Positions 17,533 to 25,660 of a DNA stretch of 47,569 nucleotides are shown one piece after another (the first letter of the stretch is position 1; every line of letters starts with the position of its first letter). The notes below the pieces were generated by a model that worked only from the letters and a program-made list of their open reading frames with translations, was not told where the DNA came from and made no database searches. A program made the position numbers and the translations under genes. This DNA comes from Methylorubrum populi (GTDB taxonomy: Bacteria; Pseudomonadota; Alphaproteobacteria; Rhizobiales; Beijerinckiaceae), in assembly GCA_020741775.1 (NCBI GenBank), contig DYYG01000062.1:1-47569 (forward strand), in the 5' to 3' direction.

Positions 17533-18459
17533 TCAGGCCGCGTCCGGCAGCGGTTCGGGGGAGGTCGGCGCGGGGGCCGGGGCGGGAGAGCCGGGCGCCC
17601 GGCGCACATCCATCAGCAGGCCGCAGAGGCGGCCGATCGTTTCCTTGAGCTGGTGCCGATGCACCACCTGATCGACCATGCCGTGGTCGCGCAGATACTC
17701 GGCCCGTTGGAATCCGTCGGGCAGCTTCTCGCGGATGGTCTGCTCGATGACGCGGGGGCCGGCGAAGCAGATCAGCGCGCCGGGCTCGGCCAGATGCACG
17801 TCGCCGAGCATGGCATAGGAGGCGGTGACGCCGCCGGTGGTCGGGTTGGTCAGCACGACGATGTAGGGCAGCCGGGCGGCGTTGAGCCGGCGCACGGCCA
17901 CGGTGGTGCGCGGCATCTGCATCAGGGAGAGGATGCCCTCCTGCATGCGCGCGCCGCCGGAGGCCGAGAACAGCACGTAGGGCGTGCGCTTCTCCAGGGC
18001 CGTCTCGGCGCCGCGGACGAAGGCCTCGCCGGCCGCCATGCCGAGCGATCCGGCCATGAAGCCGAATTCCTGGGCCGCGAGCGTCATCGGCAGGCCGCCG
18101 ACCCGACCGAAGCCGATCTTGAACGCGTCGGCCATGCCGGTCTTGGCGCGCGCCTCCTTGAGGCGGTCGACGTAGCGCTTCTCGTCGCGGAACTTGAGCG
18201 GGTCGGCGGCGACCTCCGGCAGCGGCACGTCGATCCAGGTGCCTTCGTCGAACATCATCTTGAGGCGCGCGGCGGCGCTCATCTTGAGATGGTGCTCGGA
18301 GCCGGGGATGACCCAGTGGTTCTGCTCGACTTCCTTATGGAAGACCATCTGCCCCGTATCGGGACATTTGACCCAGAGGTTTTCCGGCGTCTCGCGCTTG
18401 AACAGCGTCTTGATCCGGGGCCGCACGACCTCCGAGATCCAGTTCATCGCCTCGACCAT
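17533..18459 (-). CDS. accD: Acetyl-CoA carboxylase carboxyltransferase subunit beta (zinc finger lost)
   Basis: Beta half of the carboxyltransferase that makes malonyl-CoA for fatty-acid synthesis, working with AccA. The 308-residue protein starts MVEAMNWISEVV at the ATG 18459, with AGGGAG upstream. The carboxyltransferase core is intact, including SASGGARMQEG, NPTTGGVTASYAMLGD and FAGPRVIEQTI. The N-terminal ribbon that binds zinc in E. coli has lost three of four cysteines: C32 remains, but the others are T35, I51 and S54. This loss is, as far as I recall, common in alphaproteobacteria. The C-terminal 20 residues are Pro/Ala-rich. It is 28 bp upstream of folC and 184 bp downstream of trpA. 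Confidence 0.94.
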   Translation of the reverse strand: MVEAMNWISEVVRPRIKTLFKRETPENLWVKCPDTGQMVFHKEVEQNHWVIPGSEHHLKMSAAARLKMMFDEGTWIDVPLPEVAADPLKFRDEKRYVDRLKEARAKTGMADAFKIGFGRVGGLPMTLAAQEFGFMAGSLGMAAGEAFVRGAETALEKRTPYVLFSASGGARMQEGILSLMQMPRTTVAVRRLNAARLPYIVVLTNPTTGGVTASYAMLGDVHLAEPGALICFAGPRVIEQTIREKLPDGFQRAEYLRDHGMVDQVVHRHQLKETIGRLCGLLMDVRRAPGSPAPAPAPTSPEPLPDAA

Positions 18460-18643
18460 GGCGTCAGACTCCCTGTCGTGACACCTCGAACCGCCGCTGC
18501 GGATCCGGACCCGCCTCGACGACCCAAGTGATTGCCTCTGCACCCCTTCGGCCCGAGAGCCGGCTGACGCTCTTCGAAGCGATGCGTCTTCGTCGTGTCG
18601 CCGCTGGAGGATCCCGCAGGGTCCCGGCGCGGTGAGAGCGGTG

Positions 18644-19501
18644 TCAGGCTCCGCGTGCCGCCAGATCGGCCGGCCCCTTGGCGGTGCTGCGCACGCCCTC
18701 GGCCAGCTCGCGCACGAGGGAGGCGACCGCCTCCACCGTGCCGCTTCCGGCCCGGTCCCCGGCCTCGAGGCTGCGGGCGAGGGCATCGACCAGGGCCGAG
18801 CCCACCACCACGCCGTCGGCGCCGCGGGCGATCTCAGCGGCATGGGCGCCGGTCTTCACCCCGAACCCGACAACGACGGGCAGATCGGTATGCGCCGTGA
18901 TCCGGGCGACGGCCTGCGAGACCCGGCCGAAATCCGGGGTCGCCGTGCCGGTCACGCCGGTGATCGATACGTAGTAGACGAAACCCGCCGTGTTCGCGAG
19001 CACCGCCGGAAGGCGGCGGTCATCGGTGGTGGGGGTGGCGAGGCGGATGAAGGCGAGGCCCTTCTCCCGGGCCGGGAGGCAGAGCTCGTCATCCTCTTCC
19101 GGCGGCAGGTCGACGACGATCAGCCCGTCGATGCCGGCGGCCTGGGCATCCTCCAGGAAGCGGGGGACGCCGTAGGTGTGGATCGGGTTGTAGTAGCCCA
19201 TCAGCACGACGGGCGTCCGGTCGTCGCCTTCGCGGAAGCGGCGGACCAGGGCCAGCGTGCCTTGGAGGTCCTGGCCGGCCTTCAAGGCCCGCAGGCCGGC
19301 AGCCTGGATCGCCGGCCCGTCCGCCATCGGGTCGGTGAAGGGCAAGCCGAACTCGACGATGTCGGCGCCGGCCTTCGGCAGCGCCTCCAGCACCTTCAGC
19401 GAGGTCTCCGGATCGGGATCGCCCGCCATCACGTAAGTGACGAGGGCGGCACGCCCTTCCGCGCGGCAGCGGGCGAAGGCGGCATCGATGCGGGCGGTCA
19501 T
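18644..19501 (-). CDS. trpA: Tryptophan synthase alpha subunit
   Basis: TIM-barrel enzyme that cleaves indole-3-glycerol phosphate and channels indole to TrpB. The 285-residue protein starts at the ATG 19501 with GGGAGCGAG just upstream. Catalytic residues are E50 in VEFGLPFTDP and D61 in MADGPAIQ. The phosphate-binding ends YYVSITGVTG and VGFGVKTGAHAAEIA are present. TrpB and TrpF genes usually lie directly upstream in this class, but here the upstream neighbour is nudC, 169 bp away, so trpA is separated from trpB. Downstream is accD. Confidence 0.95.
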   Translation of the reverse strand: MTARIDAAFARCRAEGRAALVTYVMAGDPDPETSLKVLEALPKAGADIVEFGLPFTDPMADGPAIQAAGLRALKAGQDLQGTLALVRRFREGDDRTPVVLMGYYNPIHTYGVPRFLEDAQAAGIDGLIVVDLPPEEDDELCLPAREKGLAFIRLATPTTDDRRLPAVLANTAGFVYYVSITGVTGTATPDFGRVSQAVARITAHTDLPVVVGFGVKTGAHAAEIARGADGVVVGSALVDALARSLEAGDRAGSGTVEAVASLVRELAEGVRSTAKGPADLAARGA

Positions 19502-19670
19502 GGTTCTCGCTCCCGGCGGCACTTCCGGCGTCAGACCCGGCGAGCGATCGCGGGGCCGCCGAGCGGCTCCCGGCGTCCGTGCAGTGTCCGGGCCAGGGCG
19601 CGCGCCTACACCATAAGCGCGCCTGCGTGAAGTCGAGGGGCTGGTGGCGGAGAGGCGCGGGCGCGTCGGC

Positions 19671-20651
19671 TCAGGCGAGCGATGCGGCCGGATCCGCCGC
19701 CGCCGGGGCGGCATCGACACGGCCCTCCACCCAGTCGCGCAGGAGCAGGTGGGCGATGGCGGTGGCGGGCGGGACGGTGAGGCCCGCCGGATGGTGGCCC
19801 GCGATCATCTGTGCCACCTCCGTCCGGGAAAACCAGCGCGCATCCTCCATCTCCTCCGGATCGACCGTGACGGTCTCCGAGACGGCGTCGGCGATGCAGC
19901 CGATCATCAGCGAGGCCGGGAAGGGCCAGGGCTGCGAGGCGTGATAGGCGACGGCACCGACCGCGACGCCGGTCTCCTCCCGCGTCTCCCGGCGCACCGC
20001 ATCCTCGACCGTCTCGCCCGGCTCGATGAAGCCGGCGAGGCAGGAATACATCCCCGGCTTGAAGTGACGCCCGCGCCCGAGCAGGCAGGCCTCGCCCTGC
20101 CGAACCAGCATGATCGCCACCGGATCGGTGCGCGGAAAGTGGTGGAGGCCGCAGGCTCCGCATTCCCGGCGGAAGCCCCCGGCGCCGATGACGGTCGGAT
20201 GGCCGCAATTGCCGCAGAAGCCGTGCCGCGCATGCCAGGCGAGCAGGGATTTCGCGGTGGCCAGCAGGCCCTGCTCGTCGCGGGCGACCGCCCCCTCGGC
20301 GGCGACGGCGCGCAGATCCAGGGCCCGGTAGGCGGGGGCGGAAAAAGCCTCCGTCGCCTCGGCCGGAACGGAGCCGGCGAAGACCGGCCGGCCCTCGACC
20401 CGGCCGAGGAAGATCTCGACGGCACGCGCGCCCGCCGGCGCGGCCTCGTCCGGCGAGAGCAGGGCTGTCGCGACGGTCTCTCCCGGCAGGGCGCGCAGGA
20501 TCGCCGCCTCCCCCGCCATCAGGACGATGCCGGCCTCCGGGCCGATCTCGGCGAGGGTGGGGGCTGCGCCGAATTCGGCGGAATGGCGCACGAGGCGGCT
20601 CGCGCTGTAGGCGAGCGCGGTCCGGCCGGCTGCATCGGCGAAGTCCGTCAT
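19671..20651 (-). CDS. nudC: NADH pyrophosphatase / NAD-cap RNA decapping Nudix hydrolase
   Basis: Nudix enzyme that cleaves NAD(H) to NMN(H) and AMP; homologues also remove NAD caps from RNA. In 326 residues it has an N-terminal domain, a zinc ribbon (C146, C149, C164, C167 in FCGNCG and ECGACG), a complete Nudix box GFIEPGETVEDAVRRETREE (207-226, continuing TGV), and the NudC-specific tag SQPWPFPASLM (239-249). The ATG at 20651 has TTGAGGA upstream. It begins 10 bp after the HIT gene stop, so both are probably one transcript. The C-terminal 15 residues are Ala/Pro-rich. Confidence 0.94.
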   Translation of the reverse strand: MTDFADAAGRTALAYSASRLVRHSAEFGAAPTLAEIGPEAGIVLMAGEAAILRALPGETVATALLSPDEAAPAGARAVEIFLGRVEGRPVFAGSVPAEATEAFSAPAYRALDLRAVAAEGAVARDEQGLLATAKSLLAWHARHGFCGNCGHPTVIGAGGFRRECGACGLHHFPRTDPVAIMLVRQGEACLLGRGRHFKPGMYSCLAGFIEPGETVEDAVRRETREETGVAVGAVAYHASQPWPFPASLMIGCIADAVSETVTVDPEEMEDARWFSRTEVAQMIAGHHPAGLTVPPATAIAHLLLRDWVEGRVDAAPAAADPAASLA

Positions 20652-20661
20652 CGACGCATCC

Positions 20662-21078
20662 TCAAGCGGCCGCAAACAGGGCGGCGGCCCGTTCGAGGAG
20701 GGCGGCGCGGGCATGCGGCGGGTAGGGCTTGCGCTCGCCGACGCCCCAGACCGGGCCCGGCCACGCCGGATCCGACCGGAAGCGGGCCACGACATGGACG
20801 TGGAGCTGGGCGACCACGTTGCCGAGGGCGGCGACATTGACCTTGTCGGGATGAGACAGCGCCATGACCACGCGGGTGGCGATGCGAATCTCCTCGAAGG
20901 CGGTCGCGGCATCCTCCGGTGTCAGGTCCGTGAGTTCGCTCAGCCCGTCCCGCCGCGGGACGAGGATCAGCCACGGAAAGCGGGCATCGTCCATCAGCAG
21001 GACGGAGCAGAGGGCGAGATCGCCCACCGGATGGGTGTCGGCGGCAAGCCGCGGGTCGAGCGTGAAGGCGTCGGTCAT
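20662..21078 (-). CDS. HIT-family nucleotide hydrolase/transferase
   Basis: Histidine-triad protein of 138 residues, probably acting on AMP-linked nucleotides in the cytosol. The triad reads QLHVHVVAR: H93 is the expected nucleophile and H95 follows, but the first histidine of HxHxH is Q91, a form common in bacterial HIT proteins. VLLMDDARFPWLILVPRR near the N-terminus is the family's strand pair. It precedes nudC by 10 bp on the same strand, which suggests a joint role in nucleotide house-cleaning. Confidence 0.88.
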   Translation of the reverse strand: MTDAFTLDPRLAADTHPVGDLALCSVLLMDDARFPWLILVPRRDGLSELTDLTPEDAATAFEEIRIATRVVMALSHPDKVNVAALGNVVAQLHVHVVARFRSDPAWPGPVWGVGERKPYPPHARAALLERAAALFAAA

Positions 21079-21234
21079 GGCCAGGATTTAGCGCATCGGC
21101 CCGAAAAGTGGCTGCCGGTTTTCGGTTGAGCCGATGCGACACGGAAGAGCGATCTTGGCCCGAACCTTGATGGCAGGGGGCATGCCGGCTGCTCGCCCTT
21201 GCCGCGCTCGGGGTCTCGACGTGATTTCAGTGTC

Positions 21235-21244
21235 GGTTAACCAT
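21235..21244. promoter_or_regulatory. CtrA-like half-site upstream of the HD-GYP gene
   Basis: The sequence GGTTAACCAT contains TTAACCAT, a typical CtrA half-site of alphaproteobacteria, in a short AT-rich stretch about 64 bp before the chosen HD-GYP start. No second TTAA sits at the N7 spacing, so it is only a half-site. Its position argues for translation starting downstream, at 21308. Confidence 0.3.
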
Positions 21245-21307
21245 ATTCTGGCACGCCTGGGCGCAGCGATCGGGAACCGCGACGTGGCGCGGCATGCCAG
21301 GATCGCC

Positions 21308-22375
21308 ATGGATGGTGGGATGACGGGCGAGGCGGCGGGGGAAGACGAGGGGGCAGCCGTCGCCATCGTGGCGGCGCGGAGGCCGGCGACCCTCGTCCTG
21401 GCCCTGCGAGGCCTGCCCGGTGGCGCCGATATCGTCTCCGTCTCGGCTCAGGTGGTCGACGAACTCGTCGCCTGGGACCCCGCCGTGATCGTGGTGGAGG
21501 CGGAGCCCGAATGCTTCGATGCACCGGTGCTGATCCGGACCCTGCGGGCGCGGGAGACGTTGGCGCGCACTCCCATCCTGCTCGTGGCTGCCGGTGAGGC
21601 GCGAGCCCTGCGCCGGACCGGCCGCGCGGCCGGCGCCACCGACGTGCTGGCCAAGCCCTTCGATGGCCTGGAAGTGCAGGAGCGGGTCGGCGTGCTGCTG
21701 GAACTCGCCCTCACCCGCCGGGAGAACGACCGCCAGGCGCTCGCCATGCGGCGCGACGCGGCGAAGGCAGTGGCCGAAGCCACGGCCCGGGAGCGCGAGC
21801 TGGTTCGCCGGCTGATGCTCGCCGCCGAGTTCCGCGACGATCAGGCGGGCGACCACCTCACCCGCGTCGCGGGCTGTGTGATTGCGGTGGCCGAGGGGCT
21901 GGGCCTGTCCCCGGCGGAGGCGGACGACGTCGCGCTCGCCTCCACCATGCACGACATCGGCAAGATCGGTGTGCCGGACCACATCCTGATGAAGGCGGGC
22001 CCGCTCACGCCCGACGAGTGGGACGAGATGCGCCGGCATGCCCTGCGCGGCTACCACATGCTGCATGACAGCCCGTCATACCTGCTTCAGATCGCCGCCG
22101 AGATCGCCCTGACGCATCATGAGCGCTGGGACGGCAGCGGCTATCCCCGCGGCCTCAAGGGTGAGGAGATCCCCCGGTCCGGCCGGATCGTGGCCGTGGC
22201 CGACGTATTCGACGCGCTGGTCTCCGCCCGCAGCTACAAGCCCGCTTGGCCGCTCGACAAAGCGCGGGCCCATCTGGAGGCGGAGGCCGGCCGCCATTTC
22301 GACCCGGCTTGCGTGGCCGCCTTCCTTTCCCGCTGGGACGATATCGTCGCCCTGGTGCAGGAGCGGGCGGCCTAG
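21308..22375 (+). CDS. Response-regulator-like HD-GYP cyclic-di-GMP phosphodiesterase
   Basis: Probable cytosolic enzyme that breaks down c-di-GMP. From the ATG at 21308 (AGGA 5 nt upstream) it has 355 residues. Residues about 40-125 form a receiver-like domain whose phospho-acceptor region reads VVEAEPECFDA, with no Asp at the usual place, although the Lys of VLAKPF is kept. A helical linker follows, then a full HD-GYP domain: H183, H215-D216 in MHDIGKIG, and HHERWDGSGYP (270-280) with RGLKGEEIP. The output domain looks active while the receiver looks phosphorylation-blind. Starts at 21134, 21170 and 21182 are in frame but have no good ribosome site. Confidence 0.88.
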   Translation: MDGGMTGEAAGEDEGAAVAIVAARRPATLVLALRGLPGGADIVSVSAQVVDELVAWDPAVIVVEAEPECFDAPVLIRTLRARETLARTPILLVAAGEARALRRTGRAAGATDVLAKPFDGLEVQERVGVLLELALTRRENDRQALAMRRDAAKAVAEATARERELVRRLMLAAEFRDDQAGDHLTRVAGCVIAVAEGLGLSPAEADDVALASTMHDIGKIGVPDHILMKAGPLTPDEWDEMRRHALRGYHMLHDSPSYLLQIAAEIALTHHERWDGSGYPRGLKGEEIPRSGRIVAVADVFDALVSARSYKPAWPLDKARAHLEAEAGRHFDPACVAAFLSRWDDIVALVQERAA

Positions 22376-22520
22376 CCGCTGCGACCCCTGTCTCCGCGCA
22401 ACGCCCCTACGCGGTGCACGTAGTGGTCGGCGCGTCCGCTTGGCGCTAGAAGGCAGTCGATTCCGATTCCGATCCGGCCGCTTGCCGGTCCGAATTCGCC
22501 GGCCCGAAGGCGCGCTTTCC

Positions 22521-24224
22521 TTGCCATTTCCGACTCTGCCCACTCCCCTCTCGCGGGCGCTCACCGAGCGCAACTATGCCGAGCCCACGCCCGTCCAGCA
22601 GGCGGTGCTCGAAGCCGGCGGTGACCGCGATCTGCTTGTCTCGGCCCAGACCGGCTCGGGCAAGACCGTCGCCTTCGGCCTGGCCATCGCCGGGATGCTG
22701 CTCGGCGACGAGGAGACCTTGCCGCCGCCGGGCGCGCCCCTGGCCCTCGTCATCGCTCCGACCCGCGAACTGGCGCTCCAGGTCCAGCGGGAGCTGACCT
22801 GGCTCTACGCGCAGACCAATGCCCGGGTCGCCGCCTGCGTCGGCGGCATGGATCCGCGCCGCGAGGCGCGTGCCCTCGAGGCGGGCACCCATCTCGTCGT
22901 CGGCACCCCGGGGCGCCTGCGGGATCACCTGGAGCGGGGCCGGCTGGTCACGGAGGGGCTTCAGGCCGTCATCCTCGATGAGGCCGACGAGATGCTCGAT
23001 ATGGGCTTCCGCGAGGATCTCGAATTCATCTTGGCGGCGACCCCTGAGAACCGCCGCACCTTGCTGTTCTCGGCGACCCTGCCGAAGGCGATCGTGGCGC
23101 TGGCGGAAAGCTATCAGCGCGATGCCCTGCGCCTCGCCGTGGCGGGGGAGACCCGTGGCCATGCCGACATCGTCTACCGGGCGGTGCGGGTGATGCCGCG
23201 GGAGATCGAGCACGCCGTCGTCAACGTGCTGCGCTACGTCGATGCGCCGGTCGCCATCGTGTTCTGCAACACCCGCGACGGGGTGCGCCATCTCCAGGCC
23301 TCTCTGACCGAGCGCGGCTTCTCCGCCGTCGCCCTCTCGGGTGAATTGGGTCAGGGGGAGCGCAACGCCGCGCTCCAAGCCCTGCGCGACGGCCGCGCCC
23401 GCGTCTGCGTCGCCACCGACGTCGCGGCCCGCGGCATCGACCTGCCGGGCCTCGACCTCGTGATCCACGCCGACCTGCCCCACGACGCCGAGGTGATGCA
23501 GCACCGTTCGGGCCGGACCGGCCGCGCCGGGCGCAAGGGGACCAGCGTCGTGCTGGTGCCGCCCGCCCGCCGTCGGCGCGCCGAGCAGATGTTCGCCATC
23601 GCCAAGGTCAGCCCGGATTGGAGCGGCCCGCCCAACGCGGACGAGATCCGGGTCCTTGACCGCGAGCGGATGATGTCCGATCCCCTCCTCTCCGAGCCGG
23701 AGACGGAGGAGGAGCGCGAGTGGGAGAAGGATTGGGCCGAGGCGCTGCTGGAGCGATTCCCCCCGGAGCGTCTCGCCGCCGCCTTCGCCCGTCTCTACCG
23801 CTCGCGCATCCCGGTTCCCGAGGAGGTCTCGGACCCGTCCTTCGAGGTGGGCCGGCGCTCGGACACGCGCAGCGGGATCCCGGTCGGCGCTCCCCGCGTC
23901 GGCGAGGACGAGCCTGCGGCGTGGTTCCGGCTCAATCTCGGCCGCCGTGACCGGGCCGAGCCGCGTCGCCTGCTGCCGATGCTGACGCGGCGGGGCCAGA
24001 TCGGTCGTGGCGATATCGGCTCGATCCGGATCTTCGACCGGGAGACGACCTTCGAGGTGCGGGCCAGCGCGGCGGAGGATTTCGCGGCGGCCTTCGCCCG
24101 GCGCGGACCGCCGGATGTTCGGGTCGAGCGGATGCAGGGTGAGGGGCCGGCCCCGGCCAAGGCACCGAAGAGCCCCCGTGCTCAGCGCCATCGCCGCGAG
24201 GCGGGCAAGGCCCAGCGGAGCTGA
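22521..24224 (+). CDS. DEAD-box RNA helicase with DbpA-type RNA-binding domain
   Basis: ATP-dependent RNA helicase, probably in ribosome assembly or RNA turnover. In 567 residues it has the Q motif (about 19-31), AQTGSGKT (42-49), PTRELALQ (80-87), GTPGRL (128-133), DEAD (153-156), SAT (185-187), VATDVAARGID and HRSGRTGRAGRKG. Residues about 466-538 match the DbpA RNA-binding fold, and the last 25 are Lys/Arg-rich. The likely start is TTG 22521 (MPFPTLPTPLSRALTERNY) with GAAGG upstream; no ATG fits, and the reading frame upstream overlaps the HD-GYP gene. DbpA, CsdA and related proteins cannot be told apart here. Confidence 0.9.
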   Translation: MPFPTLPTPLSRALTERNYAEPTPVQQAVLEAGGDRDLLVSAQTGSGKTVAFGLAIAGMLLGDEETLPPPGAPLALVIAPTRELALQVQRELTWLYAQTNARVAACVGGMDPRREARALEAGTHLVVGTPGRLRDHLERGRLVTEGLQAVILDEADEMLDMGFREDLEFILAATPENRRTLLFSATLPKAIVALAESYQRDALRLAVAGETRGHADIVYRAVRVMPREIEHAVVNVLRYVDAPVAIVFCNTRDGVRHLQASLTERGFSAVALSGELGQGERNAALQALRDGRARVCVATDVAARGIDLPGLDLVIHADLPHDAEVMQHRSGRTGRAGRKGTSVVLVPPARRRRAEQMFAIAKVSPDWSGPPNADEIRVLDRERMMSDPLLSEPETEEEREWEKDWAEALLERFPPERLAAAFARLYRSRIPVPEEVSDPSFEVGRRSDTRSGIPVGAPRVGEDEPAAWFRLNLGRRDRAEPRRLLPMLTRRGQIGRGDIGSIRIFDRETTFEVRASAAEDFAAAFARRGPPDVRVERMQGEGPAPAKAPKSPRAQRHRREAGKAQRS

Positions 24225-24237
24225 GCGAAGACATCGC

Positions 24238-24264
24238 CGCGCGAGGTGGTAGCCGCCTCGCGCG
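24238..24264. terminator. Stem-loop between convergent helicase and proline-rich protein genes
   Basis: A 9-bp perfect stem, CGCGCGAGG paired with CCTCGCGCG, has a 9-nt loop and starts 13 bp after the helicase stop. There is no T-run on either strand, so termination is inferred only from its position between convergent genes. Confidence 0.45.
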
Positions 24265-24326
24265 AAGGGAATACCGTCAGTCGGGGACCTGAACTCCGGC
24301 CGCCGACCCGGCGAGGGCGAAACGCC

Positions 24327-25208
24327 TTATTCGCCGCCGGATTTGCTGCCGAGCAGGCCGTTCACGGCGGCGTCCCATCCGTCGCGGATCTGGCGGCCGC
24401 CGGGGATCTTCACGCCGAGCAATTCCGGTTCGTCCGCCTCCCGCGCCGGCTGGGGCGCGGGCGTCTCGGCGGAGGCGGTCTGGGTCGGCTTCGTCTCCGC
24501 GCTGCGGCCGCGGGCGGGCGGGGTGGATTTGCGGACGCTCTCGGATTTGGGCGCTTCGGCCTTCGCCACCTGCGCCTTGACGGGTTCCGCCTTCGCTTTC
24601 GCGATTTCTTTCGGCGCCTCCTTGGGCGTGTCCGGCTTCGCCTTCGGGGCCGGCAGCGACACGAAGCGGGCCGGTTGCTCCGTCTTGGCGCGCACCGTTT
24701 CCGCTCGGGTCGGGGGAAGCGGCACCGTGACCTTGGCCGGAGCCACGGCGGCCACCGGGCGAGCCGCCGGGGATACCGTCTGGACCGGCTCGATCGGCAG
24801 CCTCGCCTGGGCGGGGGCCGGTGCAGGCTCCGGTGCAGGCTCCGGTGCCTTGGCCTGGATCGTCACGGGAGCCGCCGGAGGCGGAGCCGGGGCGGAGACC
24901 GGCTCGGGAGCGACGGGCAGGTCGGCCCGGCGCAGCTCGGGCTGCGTCTTGGCGGGGGCGAGCGCAGGGACGCCGTCCGTCAGGTCCGGCCATTGCGAGG
25001 CCACGGGAGCGACCTGGACGGGCTTGGCTCGCGGATCGGCGAGACCTGAGAAGAACGAGAAGGCTGCGGCGGCGAAGGCGATGACGGCCACGCTTCCGCC
25101 CGCGACGCTCGCGAGGAGCGGAAGCCGGAACCGGGCCGGCGCCCTGCCCTCGGTCTGGCGGGTCTCGGAGGGGTGAATCGCCACCGACATGCGGTCGGCC
25201 TCTTGCAT
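24327..25208 (-). CDS. Unknown single-pass membrane protein, Ala/Pro/Lys-rich
   Basis: Not recognised as a known family. The 293-residue protein has a short cytosolic N-terminus, one membrane segment (about 30-53, LPLLASVAGGSVAVIAFAA), then a long disordered Ala/Pro/Lys/Glu-rich region containing repeats such as APEPAPEPAPAPAQA. A more ordered C-terminal piece follows, LLGVKIPGGRQIRDGWDAAV. The layout resembles TonB-like or periplasm-spanning linker proteins, but no TonB C-terminal domain is visible. The ATG at 25208 has AGGGA 7 nt upstream; MSVAIHP, six codons later, is an alternative. It is convergent with the helicase gene. Confidence 0.65.
   Translation of the reverse strand: MQEADRMSVAIHPSETRQTEGRAPARFRLPLLASVAGGSVAVIAFAAAAFSFFSGLADPRAKPVQVAPVASQWPDLTDGVPALAPAKTQPELRRADLPVAPEPVSAPAPPPAAPVTIQAKAPEPAPEPAPAPAQARLPIEPVQTVSPAARPVAAVAPAKVTVPLPPTRAETVRAKTEQPARFVSLPAPKAKPDTPKEAPKEIAKAKAEPVKAQVAKAEAPKSESVRKSTPPARGRSAETKPTQTASAETPAPQPAREADEPELLGVKIPGGRQIRDGWDAAVNGLLGSKSGGE
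24818..24848. repeat. 12-bp tandem repeat inside the proline-rich gene
   Basis: The unit CCGGTGCAGGCT occurs twice in tandem, followed by a seven-base partial copy. It encodes the Pro-Ala-Pro-Glu repeats and could vary in copy number between strains. Confidence 0.7.
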
Positions 25209-25660
25209 GGTGTATCCCTGCAACAACACAGCCTCGGCAATGCGGCGGCAAGATGTCCGGCGGATCCGAACAGAATTCGGATGTCCACCATCCACATGAA
25301 GTGAGGGTGAAGACCGGCGACGTTCGCGCGTTGCCGGGTCGCTCCCGCCTCGGACAAGTCTTGCCCTGGCCAGTTCTGACGCGCGAGCTTTAAGGCCTCC
25401 GGTTTAACGGAGCGTGTAGGTTACCCGAATCGTGCGGGCGGCGATCGAATGGGCGATCATAAGAAAAACATCAGTGTGCCGCCCCCGCCCCCGTCGCCGC
25501 ACCGGCATGGACTTTCGCCGAGGGATCGGCCACGGTGCCGATCGTGCTGAAAGCGCAGGAATTTGAGACTTTTATCCGATGTCGGCCTGCCGAATGATCC
25601 CGGGTCCGATCTGCCCGTGGCGGCGTCGGCGGGAGATGGCCTGACCGAGCGCGAGGGCCC
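25209..25660. other. Divergent intergenic region upstream of the histidine kinase
   Basis: This 452-bp gap lies between divergent genes. No supported gene is seen. An ATG at 25449 opens a 33-codon frame rich in proline without a good ribosome site. The segment around 25240-25420 is less GC-rich than its surroundings and probably holds the promoters. Confidence 0.4.

Noticed and set aside
25449..25550. 33-codon small open frame before the histidine kinase
   Set aside because: Proline-rich low complexity, no good ribosome site, no supporting context.
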